Of a DNA stretch of 64,000 nt, positions 27,536-37,425 are shown piece by piece. The stretch's first letter is position 1, and every line of letters begins with the position of its first letter. A program made the position numbers and the translations under genes. The notes below the pieces were generated by a model, which saw only the letters and a list, made by a program, of their open reading frames with translations, was not told where the DNA came from and searched no databases. This DNA comes from Thermococcus barossii (GTDB taxonomy: Archaea; Methanobacteriota_B; Thermococci; Thermococcales; Thermococcaceae): NCBI RefSeq assembly GCF_002214465.1, contig NZ_CP015101.1, positions 1,185,013 through 1,249,012 on the forward strand, in the 5' to 3' direction.

Positions 27536-28192
27536 ATGAACTTCGAACCCTTCAAGCTCGTCCCCGTCGGATACGTGAGGAAGAACGGCGAGACTTTCAT
27601 AGAAATCCTCCCAAAGTTCACCGATGCAATCGATGGCCTTCAGGAAGGAGAGTGGATAAAACTCATCCTCTGGTTCCATGGCAGCGATAACCCAGAGCGG
27701 AGAAGCGTCCTCAAGGTTCACCCGTATAACAACCCCGAGAACCCCCTCAGGGGAGTCTTTGCAACGCGCTCACCGGTCAGGCCCAACCCTCTGGCAATAT
27801 ACGCCGTAAAAATCCACCGCATCGAAGGGAACAGGCTCTACATCGACTGGATAGACGCCCACGACGGAACGCCTGTGGTGGACATCAAAATCCTCGTAGA
27901 AAGGCTCGACTGTCCAAGGGAGACACCGGTTCCGGAGGAAGAGCTGGATATACCGTCTTCCAGGCAGATCGGGGAGGTCAACCTGATACCAAGGAAGAGC
28001 GAGCATTTGGATAAGCTTAAGGAGGTCTCGCCGGAGGAATACGACGCTCTGATACTCGAAGTAGGGCCGAAGACGACGGTGCTGACCGCTAAGGAGCTGG
28101 TCGAGCTGATAGAAGCTCTTAATGAAATCTATGAGAACCTGCCGGTTGAGATAAGGGACAGGCTGGCCACATTAAAGCAAAGAACGGACTGA
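27536..28192 (+). CDS. TrmO-like tRNA methyltransferase (UPF0066/TsaA family)
   Basis: About 218 residues. The UPF0066 core is present: VGYVRKNG at the start, ILWFHGSDNPERR and GVFATRSPVRPNPLAIY with the conserved R-S-P-x-R-P-N-P. Bacterial TrmO uses SAM to methylate t6A37 in tRNA-Thr to m6t6A. The C-terminal part (about 140-218) is an archaeal extension. ATG 27536 follows GGTGAT; GTG 27527 and ATG 27530 are alternatives. Confidence 0.85.
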   Translation: MNFEPFKLVPVGYVRKNGETFIEILPKFTDAIDGLQEGEWIKLILWFHGSDNPERRSVLKVHPYNNPENPLRGVFATRSPVRPNPLAIYAVKIHRIEGNRLYIDWIDAHDGTPVVDIKILVERLDCPRETPVPEEELDIPSSRQIGEVNLIPRKSEHLDKLKEVSPEEYDALILEVGPKTTVLTAKELVELIEALNEIYENLPVEIRDRLATLKQRTD

Positions 28193-28306
28193 TCAGAGGT
28201 CATCGTCCCAGAACTCGATGCACCAGATCAGGCACTCCCTGCTCTCACAGCGGTCGAGCACTATGCAGCCGTAGCAGTCGCAGTCCCCGGGTGGGTTCGG
28301 GTCCAT
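28193..28306 (-). CDS. 37-residue cysteine-rich protein at the end of the tungstate-transport operon
   Basis: MDPNPPGDCDCYGCIVLDRC then ESRECLIWCIEFWDDDL. Six cysteines in 37 residues (spacing C-x-C-x2-C-x5-C-x4-C-x3-C) and an acidic tail suggest a metal-binding mini-protein. GGGGTGA precedes the ATG with good spacing, and the gene starts only 10 nt after wtpC stops, so it is the last gene of the wtpABC operon. No known family is recognised; a role in handling tungsten or another metal is only inference. It abuts the stop of the convergent trmO-like gene. Confidence 0.65.
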   Translation of the reverse strand: MDPNPPGDCDCYGCIVLDRCESRECLIWCIEFWDDDL

Positions 28307-28316
28307 GGTTTCACCC

Positions 28317-29351
28317 CTAAAACACGTGGAGCGCACTGGCCTTAAAGCTAACGTAGACCTCCTTCCCCCTCGCAATCCCCATCTCGAGCATCGATGAGCG
28401 GGTTATGAACGCCCGCAGGTAGAGCTCCCCGACCCTGAGATGCACCCGGACGAGCGGGCCGAGCTCCTCGACGGAATCAACCACCGCGCGGAATTCGTTT
28501 CTCGCGGAGGTTTTTATAGGTCCAAGGGACAGGATTATGTCCTCAGGCCTCAAGCCAACGCGTATCGTACCCTCAGCCTCAACCGGGAGCTCTATCTCAA
28601 CGCCGCCGGCCCTCAGCGTTCTCCCCTCAGCGGTTCCCTCGATTATGTTCTCGAAGCCGAGGAAGCGCGCAACCTCCTCGCTGGCCGGCCTTGAGAAGAC
28701 CTCACGAACGGAGCCCGTCTGGACGAGCCTCCCGTCTAGCATTACCCCCACCCTGTCCCCGAGACTCACGGCCTCCTCGAAGGAGTGGGTGACATGCAAG
28801 GCAGTAAAGCCAAGCTCCTTCCTCCAGCGCTTCATCTCACCTATAAGCTTCGCCCTCGTCTGGACGTCGAGGTTTGCAAAGGGCTCGTCCATGAGGAGAA
28901 GCTCAGGTTCTATCACCAGCGCCCTGGCTATCGCCACGCGCTGGCTCTCTCCACCACTCAGCGTCTTGGGTTTTCTGTGGAGGAGATGCTCAATGCCAAG
29001 AACCTCAGTAATTTCCCTTACCCTTTTCTCAATCTCGGCCCTTGGCGTCTTCCTCAGCCTCAGGCCAAAGGCTATGTTGTCAAAGACGCTCATGTGGGGG
29101 AAGAGGGCGTAGCTCTGGGGGATGTAGGCTAATCCCCTCCTCTCCGGCGGCCAGTCGGTTATGTCCTCCCCGTTGAGGAGGATCCTCCCTCCGTCCCGCT
29201 CGATGACACCGGCTATTATCTCCAGCAGGACGGTCTTTCCCGCACCGCTCGGGCCGAGGATTATGAAGTGCTCTTTAGTCCTGACGTCAAACGTCACATC
29301 GCGCAGCTTGAACTCCTTCCAGTCCTTGGAGACGGATTTCACCTCAAGCAT
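28317..29351 (-). CDS. wtpC: Tungstate/molybdate ABC transporter ATPase
   Basis: A 344-residue ABC ATPase. Walker A GPSGAGKT (33-40), Q-loop [14 protein letters not shown] signature LSGGESQR (about 130), Walker [13 protein letters not shown] and the H-loop His in VTHSFEEA are all intact. Residues from about 240 on form a TOBE/Mop-like regulatory domain ([26 protein letters not shown]) that in this family binds the oxyanion. It overlaps the end of wtpB by 8 nt and powers tungstate import for tungsten enzymes. Confidence 0.92.
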   Translation of the reverse strand: MLEVKSVSKDWKEFKLRDVTFDVRTKEHFIILGPSGAGKTVLLEIIAGVIERDGGRILLNGEDITDWPPERRGLAYIPQSYALFPHMSVFDNIAFGLRLRKTPRAEIEKRVREITEVLGIEHLLHRKPKTLSGGESQRVAIARALVIEPELLLMDEPFANLDVQTRAKLIGEMKRWRKELGFTALHVTHSFEEAVSLGDRVGVMLDGRLVQTGSVREVFSRPASEEVARFLGFENIIEGTAEGRTLRAGGVEIELPVEAEGTIRVGLRPEDIILSLGPIKTSARNEFRAVVDSVEELGPLVRVHLRVGELYLRAFITRSSMLEMGIARGKEVYVSFKASALHVF

Positions 29352-30108
29352 TCTTCCTCCCCACCAGCCAGCGCAGGATTATGAAGATTGTAAGGCTCAT
29401 CACTATGAGTATCACCGAAATCGGCCTCGATGCCCTTAAACCATAGTTGTTGAAGTACTCCATCACGAGCACCTGGGCCGTTTTGGGGTAGTAAGCGACG
29501 ATGAGTATGGCACCGACCTCGCTTATCGCCCTCGCCCACGTCATTATCGCACCGCTCGCTATGGCCGGGAAAGCCATTGGAAGGGCTATGGAGAAGAAGG
29601 CCCGCAGGCGCGATGCCCCAAGGGTTCTGGCCACGTGCTCCAGCTCCTCATCAACAGCCAAAAAGCCATCCCTTGCGGCGTTTATGGCAAAGGGTGCCGA
29701 GACGAAGAGCATGGCCGCTATTATGCCCGTGTAGCTGTCGAGGATGGCGCTTGAGAAGGTAACGAGGAGCATTATTCCCACAACGGAATGGGGAATGACT
29801 ATGGGCACGTCCACGATGGCCTGCACGAGGCTTTTTCCAGGGAACTCCTTTCTGGCCAGCACATAACCCAAGGGAACGCCAAAAAGGAGGGCTATCAGCG
29901 CGGTGGCGGTCGCCGTTATGAGGGAGTTTCTGAGGGCCTTGATGACGAGTTCATCCTGGAGCGTCTTCACCAGCATTCCCCAGTCCGAGGCCTGCTTGAC
30001 CAGTATGACGACCAGCGGGAGGGCTATGTAGACGACGAGGAAGCTCCCCATCGCGGCGAAGAAGTAGAGGGTGTAGTCGCGACGCGCGTTCCCGCGTTTC
30101 ATGGCCAT
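29344..30108 (-). CDS. wtpB: Tungstate/molybdate ABC transporter permease
   Basis: A 254-residue polytopic permease with six likely helices. The EAA loop that couples to the ATPase reads [21 protein letters not shown] (in two parts, about residues 160-180), as in ModB/WtpB permeases. The start may be ATG 30108 or 30102. It lies 32 nt after wtpA and overlaps wtpC, so wtpA-wtpB-wtpC is a tight operon. Confidence 0.92.
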   Translation of the reverse strand: MAMKRGNARRDYTLYFFAAMGSFLVVYIALPLVVILVKQASDWGMLVKTLQDELVIKALRNSLITATATALIALLFGVPLGYVLARKEFPGKSLVQAIVDVPIVIPHSVVGIMLLVTFSSAILDSYTGIIAAMLFVSAPFAINAARDGFLAVDEELEHVARTLGASRLRAFFSIALPMAFPAIASGAIMTWARAISEVGAILIVAYYPKTAQVLVMEYFNNYGLRASRPISVILIVMSLTIFIILRWLVGRKNA

Positions 30109-30140
30109 CCCCTAAAATTTGAAGGGAGAGGATAAAAAGC

Positions 30141-31238
<1,098 letters not shown>

Positions 31239-31287
31239 TTAACGTAAATGGATGTGTTTTCCGGGGCTTCGAGGGGTGAGGCGCGAA

Positions 31288-31300
31288 ACCCTTTTATACT
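31288..31300 (+). promoter_or_regulatory. TATA box of the second DUF234 ATPase gene
   Basis: CCCTTTTATACTT lies about 27 nt before ATG 31321. With no ribosome-binding site just before this ATG, the mRNA is probably leaderless. This placement decides the start at 31321 rather than at the in-frame codon 31252. Confidence 0.6.
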
Positions 31301-31320
31301 TTTCGACTCACGGTTATATT

Positions 31321-32703
31321 ATGAGAAGTCGAAAATTTGTGGACAGGGAGGAGGAGCTCAAGACCCTCGAGAGGCTTTACCGGCGGGAAGGCTTCACCCT
31401 CGTCCTCGTCACGGGGAGGAGGAGAATCGGGAAGAGCAGGCTCGTCAGGGAGTTCTTGAAGGACAAAGAGGCCATCGCGGTGCAGTTTGAGAAGCGGGTC
31501 TGGGAATACAACCTCGCCAAACTCAATGGGGAGATCGGACGGTACTTCGGTATCCCCGTTCCAAACTTCCGGACCTTCACGGACGCCTTCCGCTTCATAG
31601 CCTCCCAGGGAAAGGGAAGGCTCGTGGTCTTCCTCGACGAGTTCTCCTACCTCCTCAGGTACTCGGAAGTGGAGGCTGAGTTCCAGAGCGTGGTCGATGA
31701 GGTTCTCGGCGAGAGCAACGTGATGCTCATACTCTCGGCCTCCTCGGTCGGCCTGCTCAAGAGAAGCTTCTTCGACTACTCAAGCCCTCTCTACGGCAGG
31801 AGCGACGCGACGCTGAACCTCCAGCCCCTGGGGTTCAGGCACCTCTTCGAGTGGTTCCCACGCCCAAGCCCCGAGGATGCCGTGAAGCTCTACGCCGTGA
31901 CCTCCGGCGTCCCCAGGTACCTTGAGCTCTTCAGCGGAAGGGACGTCGAGGATGAGATAAGGGGGAACTTCTTTGACCCGAACGCCTTCCTCTTCCGCGA
32001 GGCCAAGGCGCTGCTTGAGGAGGAGCTGAGGGAGCCTGAAACATACTACACGGTGCTTGAGGCTGTGGCCCGGGGAAAGACGAGGGTCAATGAGATCGCC
32101 CAGTACTCCTTCATCGAGCCTAAGAACACCGCCAGGTACCTCCGGATCCTTGAGGACATCGGGATTCTAAAGCGCGAGCTGCCGGTTGGGAGGAGGGCGA
32201 AGCGCGGGGTCTATCGCTTCAGGGATCTCTACTTCGCCTTCTGGTTCCGCTTCGTGGCCCCGCACTTCGAGGAGATCGAGAGCGGATTTCCGGAGGGGGC
32301 GCTTGAGGACTTCAACACCGGCTTCAACCGTTACCTCGGCTTCGCCTTTGAAGAGGTGGGGAGGCAGTTTTTAATCGAGCTCAACAGGGCGGGAAAGTTA
32401 CCGTTCAGGTTCACGAAAATTGGCCGCTGGTGGCACAGGGGAGAGGAGATTGATTTGCTCGCCCTGAACGAGCGGGAGAAAAAAGCGCTGTTCGTCGAGG
32501 TGAAGTGGAAGGAACTAAGGGAGAAAGAGGCCCGTGGAATACTCAGAGATTTGGAGCGGAAAGCAACGCTGGTAGGACTTGAAGGGTGGGAGAAGGATTA
32601 TGGCCTGGTGGCAAAGGCGGTTGAGAACAAGGGGGAACTGAAAGAGAACGGTTACCTCGCCTGGGACCTTGAAGATTTCGAAGAAGAACTTGACGGGGCT
32701 TAA
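31321..32703 (+). CDS. Archaeal ATPase with C-terminal DUF234 nuclease-like domain (paralog)
   Basis: 460 residues, the same architecture as the gene at 1316-2704: Walker A GRRRIGKS (about 32-39), Walker B LVVFLDEFSYL, winged helix (about 235-280), and GRWWHRGEEIDLLALNE followed by LFVEVKWKEL with the PD-(D/E)XK spacing. The last 90 residues are nearly the same in both paralogs, whereas the middle parts differ more, suggesting a shared C-terminal function with different recognition. It stands alone, between the wtp operon and an HD-domain gene on the minus strand. Confidence 0.85.
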   Translation: MRSRKFVDREEELKTLERLYRREGFTLVLVTGRRRIGKSRLVREFLKDKEAIAVQFEKRVWEYNLAKLNGEIGRYFGIPVPNFRTFTDAFRFIASQGKGRLVVFLDEFSYLLRYSEVEAEFQSVVDEVLGESNVMLILSASSVGLLKRSFFDYSSPLYGRSDATLNLQPLGFRHLFEWFPRPSPEDAVKLYAVTSGVPRYLELFSGRDVEDEIRGNFFDPNAFLFREAKALLEEELREPETYYTVLEAVARGKTRVNEIAQYSFIEPKNTARYLRILEDIGILKRELPVGRRAKRGVYRFRDLYFAFWFRFVAPHFEEIESGFPEGALEDFNTGFNRYLGFAFEEVGRQFLIELNRAGKLPFRFTKIGRWWHRGEEIDLLALNEREKKALFVEVKWKELREKEARGILRDLERKATLVGLEGWEKDYGLVAKAVENKGELKENGYLAWDLEDFEEELDGA

Positions 32704-32721
32704 ACAGTCATCAAACCCCGG

Positions 32722-33276
32722 CTATTTGCCCTTTCTCCTCTTCACCAGCCCCTCGATCAGCTCCTTGAAGTGCCCGTAGAACTCGCTCTCGTGGAGGTAA
32801 TCAAGGGTCTTCCAGAACTCGTCTAGATTAGAGAAGCCGGCCCTCTCGTACTCACAGGCCTGGATCAGCATCTCCAGCTTATCGGCGAACTTGACGAGCC
32901 TTCCCTCCCTGCTCAGCCCCTCCTCGTACTCGCGCCAGAGCCTGAAGTACTCCCGCGGATTTGGCGTCTTGATGAAGAGTTCCATGGCTGCCTTTTTCTC
33001 GGCCTTACCTTTGTCGAGGTAGTACTGGGCGCTCAGCGGGATGTCCGTTACCCTCGCCTCGGCCAGGTCGTGGATGAGCGCTATCTTGAGGGCCCGCTCG
33101 ACGTCTATCTCAATGTCCTTTTCCCTAAGCTCGTCCGCAAGGAAGAGGGTGATGAGGGCAACGCGGTAGCTGTGGTCGGCTATGCTTTCGGGGTTTGGAA
33201 CTCCCCTGAGGAGCCAGCCGGTTCTCGGCAGTTTCTTCAGATTGCCCGCTTCAAGAAGGAGGTCCAAGAGCGGCAT
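32722..33276 (-). CDS. HD-domain nucleotidase (YfbR/HDDC2-like)
   Basis: A 184-residue HD hydrolase. Metal ligands are His in ADHSYRVAL (about 34), the HD pair in ALIHDLAEA (about 70) and a late Asp in KFADKLEML (about 130). The layout matches the YfbR/HDDC2 group of 5'-deoxynucleotidases, which dephosphorylate dNMPs. It is separated by 3 nt from the preceding small OB-like gene, in one operon. Confidence 0.82.
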   Translation of the reverse strand: MPLLDLLLEAGNLKKLPRTGWLLRGVPNPESIADHSYRVALITLFLADELREKDIEIDVERALKIALIHDLAEARVTDIPLSAQYYLDKGKAEKKAAMELFIKTPNPREYFRLWREYEEGLSREGRLVKFADKLEMLIQACEYERAGFSNLDEFWKTLDYLHESEFYGHFKELIEGLVKRRKGK

Positions 33277-33279
33277 TTT

Positions 33280-33594
33280 TCATTCCTCCGTTGTGAAAAC
33301 GGCCTTTTCCGTTTCGATGGCGCTCGCCATTATGCAGTCGCCCAGGAACCTGCCGTAGACCTTCACCCATTCGCCCTTCCCGAGGCACGGGCTTCCCGAG
33401 AACTCCACCCTGAGGCCGGAAACTTTAAAGGTCGTCCTGTAACCAGGTAGCTCCATGGGGAGGAACTCTACCAGGGGCTTGTCATCGACCGTGCCCTCGA
33501 TGACAACGTTCTTACCGCGAAAACCACCGGAATTCAGCTTATCAACCGTAACGATGTAATAGTAATGATGACCAAGTTTAACCCGCTTGGGCAT
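33280..33594 (-). CDS. Small OB-fold-like hypothetical protein
   Basis: 104 residues, beta-rich: HHYYYIVTVDKLNSGGFRGK, VVIEGTVDDKPLVEFLP, GEWVKVYGRFLGDCIMAS. The order of strands resembles a nucleic-acid-binding OB fold, but no specific family is recognised. The start is ATG 33594 with AGGTGATG upstream, or ATG 33600. A TATA-like ATATTTAC (minus strand, about 33620-33629) lies about 25 nt upstream. Divergent from the GTPase gene with interleaved promoters. Confidence 0.6.
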   Translation of the reverse strand: MPKRVKLGHHYYYIVTVDKLNSGGFRGKNVVIEGTVDDKPLVEFLPMELPGYRTTFKVSGLRVEFSGSPCLGKGEWVKVYGRFLGDCIMASAIETEKAVFTTEE

Positions 33595-33601
33595 GCTCAT
33601 C

Positions 33602-33630
33602 ACCTTTATAGGCCAGCCTTGTAAATATCT
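33602..33630. promoter_or_regulatory. Interleaved divergent promoters
   Basis: For the plus-strand GTPase gene, CCTTTATAGG (33603-33612) is a TATA box about 35 nt before ATG 33644. For the minus-strand gene, ATATTTAC (about 33620-33629) is about 25 nt from its start. Each TATA box lies inside the promoter of the other gene, so the two may compete. Confidence 0.45.
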
Positions 33631-33643
33631 GTGGGGTGAGGGT

Positions 33644-34201
33644 ATGATAAAGGTTGCGATTATCGGTGCCGAGAACGTCGGCAAGTCAACGCTCATGAAC
33701 GCCCTGATCGGAGGTAAAATTTCAGAGGTGGAGAACCTCCCTGGAACGACCAAGGGAACCATCAGGCGGCGCTTCGGGAAGCTCAAGATACCGAAGGGCA
33801 TGAAGAACCCGCTCGGCGGCGCCGACGAGTTCGTCCTCATAGACACGGCCGGCCTCTTTGACCCCCAGATGGAGCTGAGGGGAAAGGTTCTGAGCGAGGA
33901 GAAGTTCCGGGAGATAATCGACGAGATAGTATCCTCTGACATCGTCATCCACATGGTCGACGCCACCGTCGGCCTGCACCGGGGCATGGAGAAGCTCCAC
34001 CACCTGCTCAAGTTCCGCTACGAGAAGCCGATAATCGTCGTCATCAACAAAATAGACCTCGTACCGAAGGAGCGGGTCGAGGAGATAAGGCAGACGATAA
34101 AGAAACGCCTGGAGCAGGAGGCGATACCGCTGTCCTTGGTCACCTACGAGGGCTTCAACGACCTGATAAAGGCTTTAGCGTACTACGCCCAGTACGTGTG
34201 A
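33644..34201 (+). CDS. Era-like GTP-binding protein
   Basis: A 185-residue small GTPase of the TrmE-Era class. G1 is GAENVGKST (8-16), G3 is DTAG (about 67-70), and G4 is NKID (about 133-136). There is no C-terminal KH domain, unlike bacterial Era. The family is widespread in Thermococcales, with unknown function, perhaps ribosome-related. The ATG at 33644 follows GGTGAGG; an in-frame start at 33587 would add residues antisense to the neighbouring promoter. Confidence 0.85.
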   Translation: MIKVAIIGAENVGKSTLMNALIGGKISEVENLPGTTKGTIRRRFGKLKIPKGMKNPLGGADEFVLIDTAGLFDPQMELRGKVLSEEKFREIIDEIVSSDIVIHMVDATVGLHRGMEKLHHLLKFRYEKPIIVVINKIDLVPKERVEEIRQTIKKRLEQEAIPLSLVTYEGFNDLIKALAYYAQYV

Positions 34202-34606
34202 TCAGCACTTGCATATCTTTACCAGTACCTTCCTGTGCCTCGGACCGTCCAGCTCGATGAAGAGGATTCTCTGCCAGGTTCCCAAGAGCAGTTCACCGTT
34301 CTCTATCGGGACGATCACTTCAGGATTCAGCAGGAGGCTCGCCCTTATGTGGGCGTGGGCGTTTGAGTCTATGTGATCATGGGCGTATCCGGCACCTTTT
34401 GGAACCAGCTCTTTCATCTTGGCCTTGATGTCTGCGATGAGGCCACTCTCGTTCTCGTTTATAATCAGTCCTGTCGTGGTATGGGTCGTGAAAACCACCG
34501 CGATGCCGCTGGTCACATCGCTCTTCCACACGAGGTGCTGAATCTCATCGGTTATGTCCACAACCTGAAACTTCTCCTCGGTTGGAACCTTGACCTCGAA
34601 CAGCAT
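34202..34606 (-). CDS. YjbQ/UPF0047 family protein
   Basis: A 134-residue UPF0047 protein. The hallmark VVFTTHTTTGLIINENESGL and the HDHIDSNAHAHIRASL block give a metal-binding His/Glu cluster; GTWQRILFIELDGPRHRKV closes the fold. The bacterial homolog YjbQ has weak thiamine phosphate synthase activity, but the true role is unclear. ATG 34606 shares a base with the stop of the upstream gene (TGATG), a sign of translational coupling. Confidence 0.88.
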   Translation of the reverse strand: MLFEVKVPTEEKFQVVDITDEIQHLVWKSDVTSGIAVVFTTHTTTGLIINENESGLIADIKAKMKELVPKGAGYAHDHIDSNAHAHIRASLLLNPEVIVPIENGELLLGTWQRILFIELDGPRHRKVLVKICKC

Positions 34607-34899
34607 CACTCCCACCGGGTTAGTCCTTTCTTTATTTCGAGTAAAAGCTTATCGGGGGACTCGATGGAACCGGAGACAATCGCCCTCAGAAGGACCGCCT
34701 TCTCATAGGCCTCAACCAGGTCTTTCCTGCCGTTGTCCATGACCTCCGAGCGGAGGGTCCTGTATATCTCCTCGACGGCGTCCCTGAACAGTATCTCGTC
34801 GGAGTAAAGCTCCTTGTTAGTCAGGAGGATTGTTATGAGATAGCTGACAAAGTCAACCCTGTCCTCTTTTTTTCCTATCAGTGCCTTGAGCCGTTCCAT
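34606..34899 (-). CDS. Hypothetical helical protein
   Basis: A 97-residue, all-helical, charged protein (MERLKALIGKKEDRVDFVSY ... KLLLEIKKGLTRWE). No known domain is recognised. Its start overlaps the end of the alpha-solenoid gene by 22 nt and its stop overlaps the start of the YjbQ gene, so it is the middle member of a three-gene operon. Confidence 0.65.
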   Translation of the reverse strand: MERLKALIGKKEDRVDFVSYLITILLTNKELYSDEILFRDAVEEIYRTLRSEVMDNGRKDLVEAYEKAVLLRAIVSGSIESPDKLLLEIKKGLTRWE

Positions 34900-36161
34900 G
34901 ACTTAACCCTCCCCGGAAGTTCCTGCTCCAGGGCCTTGATGAGTATCTCGGAGACGAGTATCGAGGAGAACCTCGGGTTCCGGACCTCAAGCGCGGCGTC
35001 GATGGCCCTCTCAACCTCCCCCCTCTTGACCAGGTGATGGGCAACGTCGGCCATTATTATCGAACGCAGCCTCTCGTCCTGTATGAGGCTTCCTATCCTC
35101 ATTGCCCCCTCCAGTTCGCCCTTAAGGACGTGGTAGCGTGCTATCTTGGCCCACACCTCCTCGCTGGAGGTGCCGTTCCCGATGGCCTTAACTATTGCCC
35201 AGCTACCCTTCTTCGGGTTCTCAAGGATTTTGTTCATGATGACCTTTCCGACGAGGGCCACCTCTTCCTCCGTCATAGCGGAGATGAAACTGGGCAGAAC
35301 GTCGTGGTCCCTTTCAAGGAGCTCCAAGGCCATCTCAACGATTATGGACTCACTGTTATCGAGGCGCCTTATGAGGTCAAGTGCCGGCACGCCCTCACCG
35401 CTCAGGGCGAACACGAATGCCAGCTCCACCGTGAAGTCCCTTCCAAACTTCCCGATGAGGTCGTTGGCAACCGTCTCCAGGGCGTCTATGTAGTGACCGA
35501 GCACGTCCTTCTCCTTCAGATAGAAGGCAACCTCCTTGAAGGCCTGCCTGGCCCAGTCTTTGACCTGAATCTCTCTGAGAAGGGAAATGGCGTTCTCGTA
35601 GCTCTCCAAGAACAGATAGGCCTTTATCAGTTCCAGCATGGCCTTTGAGCGGTGGGGTTCGGAGTCTATGTAATCTACGATCAGCTTGCTCTTCCTGAGC
35701 CTGTAGGCCACCCTCAGGTGCTCCTTTCCTATCATCCTGGTGTTGGCGCGCAGTATTTCGAGGAGAATCTCGTTCCGAACCCTAGGATTCTCTATCTCCA
35801 AGGCGTAGGTTATTGCCTCATTGACCTCCCCGAGCGCCAGCATGTAACCGGCGGCACTCTGCATTATCAGGTCTCTCTGAGCCGTTGAGAGCATCCGGGA
35901 GTCTTCGAGAACCCCCTGATATATCCTCTTGGCGGATTTAAGCCCCGCGCGGCCCATTGAGTATCCAACGGAAAGCAACGCTCGAAACATCGTCACCGGA
36001 TCCTCTATCTCCTTGGCAGTCTCAATCGCGCGCAGAAAAGCGGTCTTGTAAAGGTTGTCCCTTGCTTTGGCTAATCTCTCACCAATTTTAGCGTAAGTTG
36101 CAGATTTTATATAGGGGTCTGGAATCACCTCAACGGAAGCCAGCACCTCTTTGGCAATCAT
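34878..36161 (-). CDS. Alpha-solenoid (TPR/HEAT-like) repeat protein
   Basis: A 427-residue helical protein without signal peptide or enzyme motif. Helical-pair repeats are visible, for example FLRAIETAKEIEDPVTMFRA, AAGYMLALGEVNEAITYALE, ELIKAYLFLESYENAISLLR and VAHHLVKRGEVERAIDAALE; these A-x-x-L/G-x-x-E-x-A-I patterns are TPR-like. It may be a scaffold for protein contacts; partner unknown. TATA-like ATATAA lies about 25 nt before the ATG, so it is the first gene of its operon. Confidence 0.7.
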   Translation of the reverse strand: MIAKEVLASVEVIPDPYIKSATYAKIGERLAKARDNLYKTAFLRAIETAKEIEDPVTMFRALLSVGYSMGRAGLKSAKRIYQGVLEDSRMLSTAQRDLIMQSAAGYMLALGEVNEAITYALEIENPRVRNEILLEILRANTRMIGKEHLRVAYRLRKSKLIVDYIDSEPHRSKAMLELIKAYLFLESYENAISLLREIQVKDWARQAFKEVAFYLKEKDVLGHYIDALETVANDLIGKFGRDFTVELAFVFALSGEGVPALDLIRRLDNSESIIVEMALELLERDHDVLPSFISAMTEEEVALVGKVIMNKILENPKKGSWAIVKAIGNGTSSEEVWAKIARYHVLKGELEGAMRIGSLIQDERLRSIIMADVAHHLVKRGEVERAIDAALEVRNPRFSSILVSEILIKALEQELPGRVKSWNGSRH

Positions 36162-36281
36162 ACGACATATCCCCCATTATATTGTGGATTTTACCTGAGT
36201 CCCTGTGTAATATATTACGCGCTTCTTCTTATTAACCTAACCCTCGGAATGTTTTTAAGACCGTAAGGGGAGTGAACGACT

Positions 36282-37382
36282 ATGTACGCCGTGATATTCG
36301 GAAAAAATCCCCGCCTGAGTGAAGCGGAATTTCATGCGTTTGTAAGAAGGTTCAACCTAAAGGTCGAAATCTTAGACCTCAATCGTGACTGGATGGTATT
36401 TAATTCAAGCTCCAAGGCTGAGAGGTACTTCCACTGGCTGGGGGGTTCACTCAAACTGGTCAGGATAGTGGGCGAGGGCGAGGAGGCCATTAAGGAACTC
36501 GAATACGCGAGGCTCTTCACCGTCAGCCTCTACGGGAGGGACGACTGGAAACTCTGGCGGAGGCTGGGGAGTGAGGTGAAGAGACACTTCAAATCGGAGG
36601 GGCCTTCAAAGTTCTTCAAGCCGGCAAAAACCTATGCCATGCCCGCCGAGCTCATCCTCAAGGGCTTCCCCGAAACGAAGGACTTCGTCTTCATCTTTAG
36701 AGAAAACGGGAGCCTCCTCGTGGGGGAAACGATTAGGGTCACCGACCCCTTCGAGCTGAAGAAGCTCGACGTGGAAAGACCCGTCCAGAGGCCCGTACTA
36801 GCTATCCCGCCGAGGCTCGCGAGGATAATGGTGAACCTGACCGAGGTGAGGAAGGGCAACTTCCTTGACCCCTTCTGCGGCATAGGGACGGTGGTTCAGG
36901 AGTTTGTCCTTCAGGGGCTCAGCGCTTACGGAAGCGACCGCGACCCGGAGAGGGTTAGGGAGACAAAGAGAAACCTTGCATGGCTCAGGCGGGAGTTCAG
37001 GCTCAAGAACTCTGCCCACCTCGAAGTCTGCGACGCGAGAAAGCTGAAGCGCTGTTTCCGCCAGAGGTTCGACGCGATAGTTACCGAGCCCTACCTCGGA
37101 AAGCCCCTCAGGAGGAACCCGAGCAGGGGAGAGGCGATAAGGCTCGCCAACGAGCTGGACAGGCTCTACTACCCGGTCTTTGAGAGCTTTGGCGATGTCC
37201 TCAAAAGGAACGGCAGGGTAGTCTTTGTCTTCCCCGCCTACAGGCTTTCCGGAGGGGGGATATACAGGAAAGAAAGGAAGTGGCTCGGAAAGCTCGGCTT
37301 TGAGGTTCTTGGAAAATACACCGACCACGAGGAGAGGCACCGCTTAATCAGGGACATCCACGTGCTGAGGTACAGGGGTTAA
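36282..37382 (+). CDS. Trm11/TrmG10-like RNA methyltransferase
   Basis: 366 residues. The N-terminal half (about 1-170) is a THUMP-like RNA-binding region. The C-terminal half is a Rossmann-type SAM domain with motif I DPFCGIGTVVQEF (about residue 195) and the catalytic tetrad TEPYLGKPL in place of the usual (D/N)-P-P-Y. It resembles archaeal Trm-G10/Trm11 enzymes that methylate guanosine N2 in tRNA, but the altered tetrad means target and product are uncertain. Confidence 0.78.
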   Translation: MYAVIFGKNPRLSEAEFHAFVRRFNLKVEILDLNRDWMVFNSSSKAERYFHWLGGSLKLVRIVGEGEEAIKELEYARLFTVSLYGRDDWKLWRRLGSEVKRHFKSEGPSKFFKPAKTYAMPAELILKGFPETKDFVFIFRENGSLLVGETIRVTDPFELKKLDVERPVQRPVLAIPPRLARIMVNLTEVRKGNFLDPFCGIGTVVQEFVLQGLSAYGSDRDPERVRETKRNLAWLRREFRLKNSAHLEVCDARKLKRCFRQRFDAIVTEPYLGKPLRRNPSRGEAIRLANELDRLYYPVFESFGDVLKRNGRVVFVFPAYRLSGGGIYRKERKWLGKLGFEVLGKYTDHEERHRLIRDIHVLRYRG

Positions 37383-37425
37383 AAATCGTTATAAGGAAAA
37401 AGTTGTAGTTGTGTCAGGTGGTTGA

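Noticed and set aside
33601-34011. N-terminal extension of the small OB-like gene
   Set aside because: It runs antisense through the Era-like GTPase. The promoter and ribosome-binding site lie at about 33600-33630.
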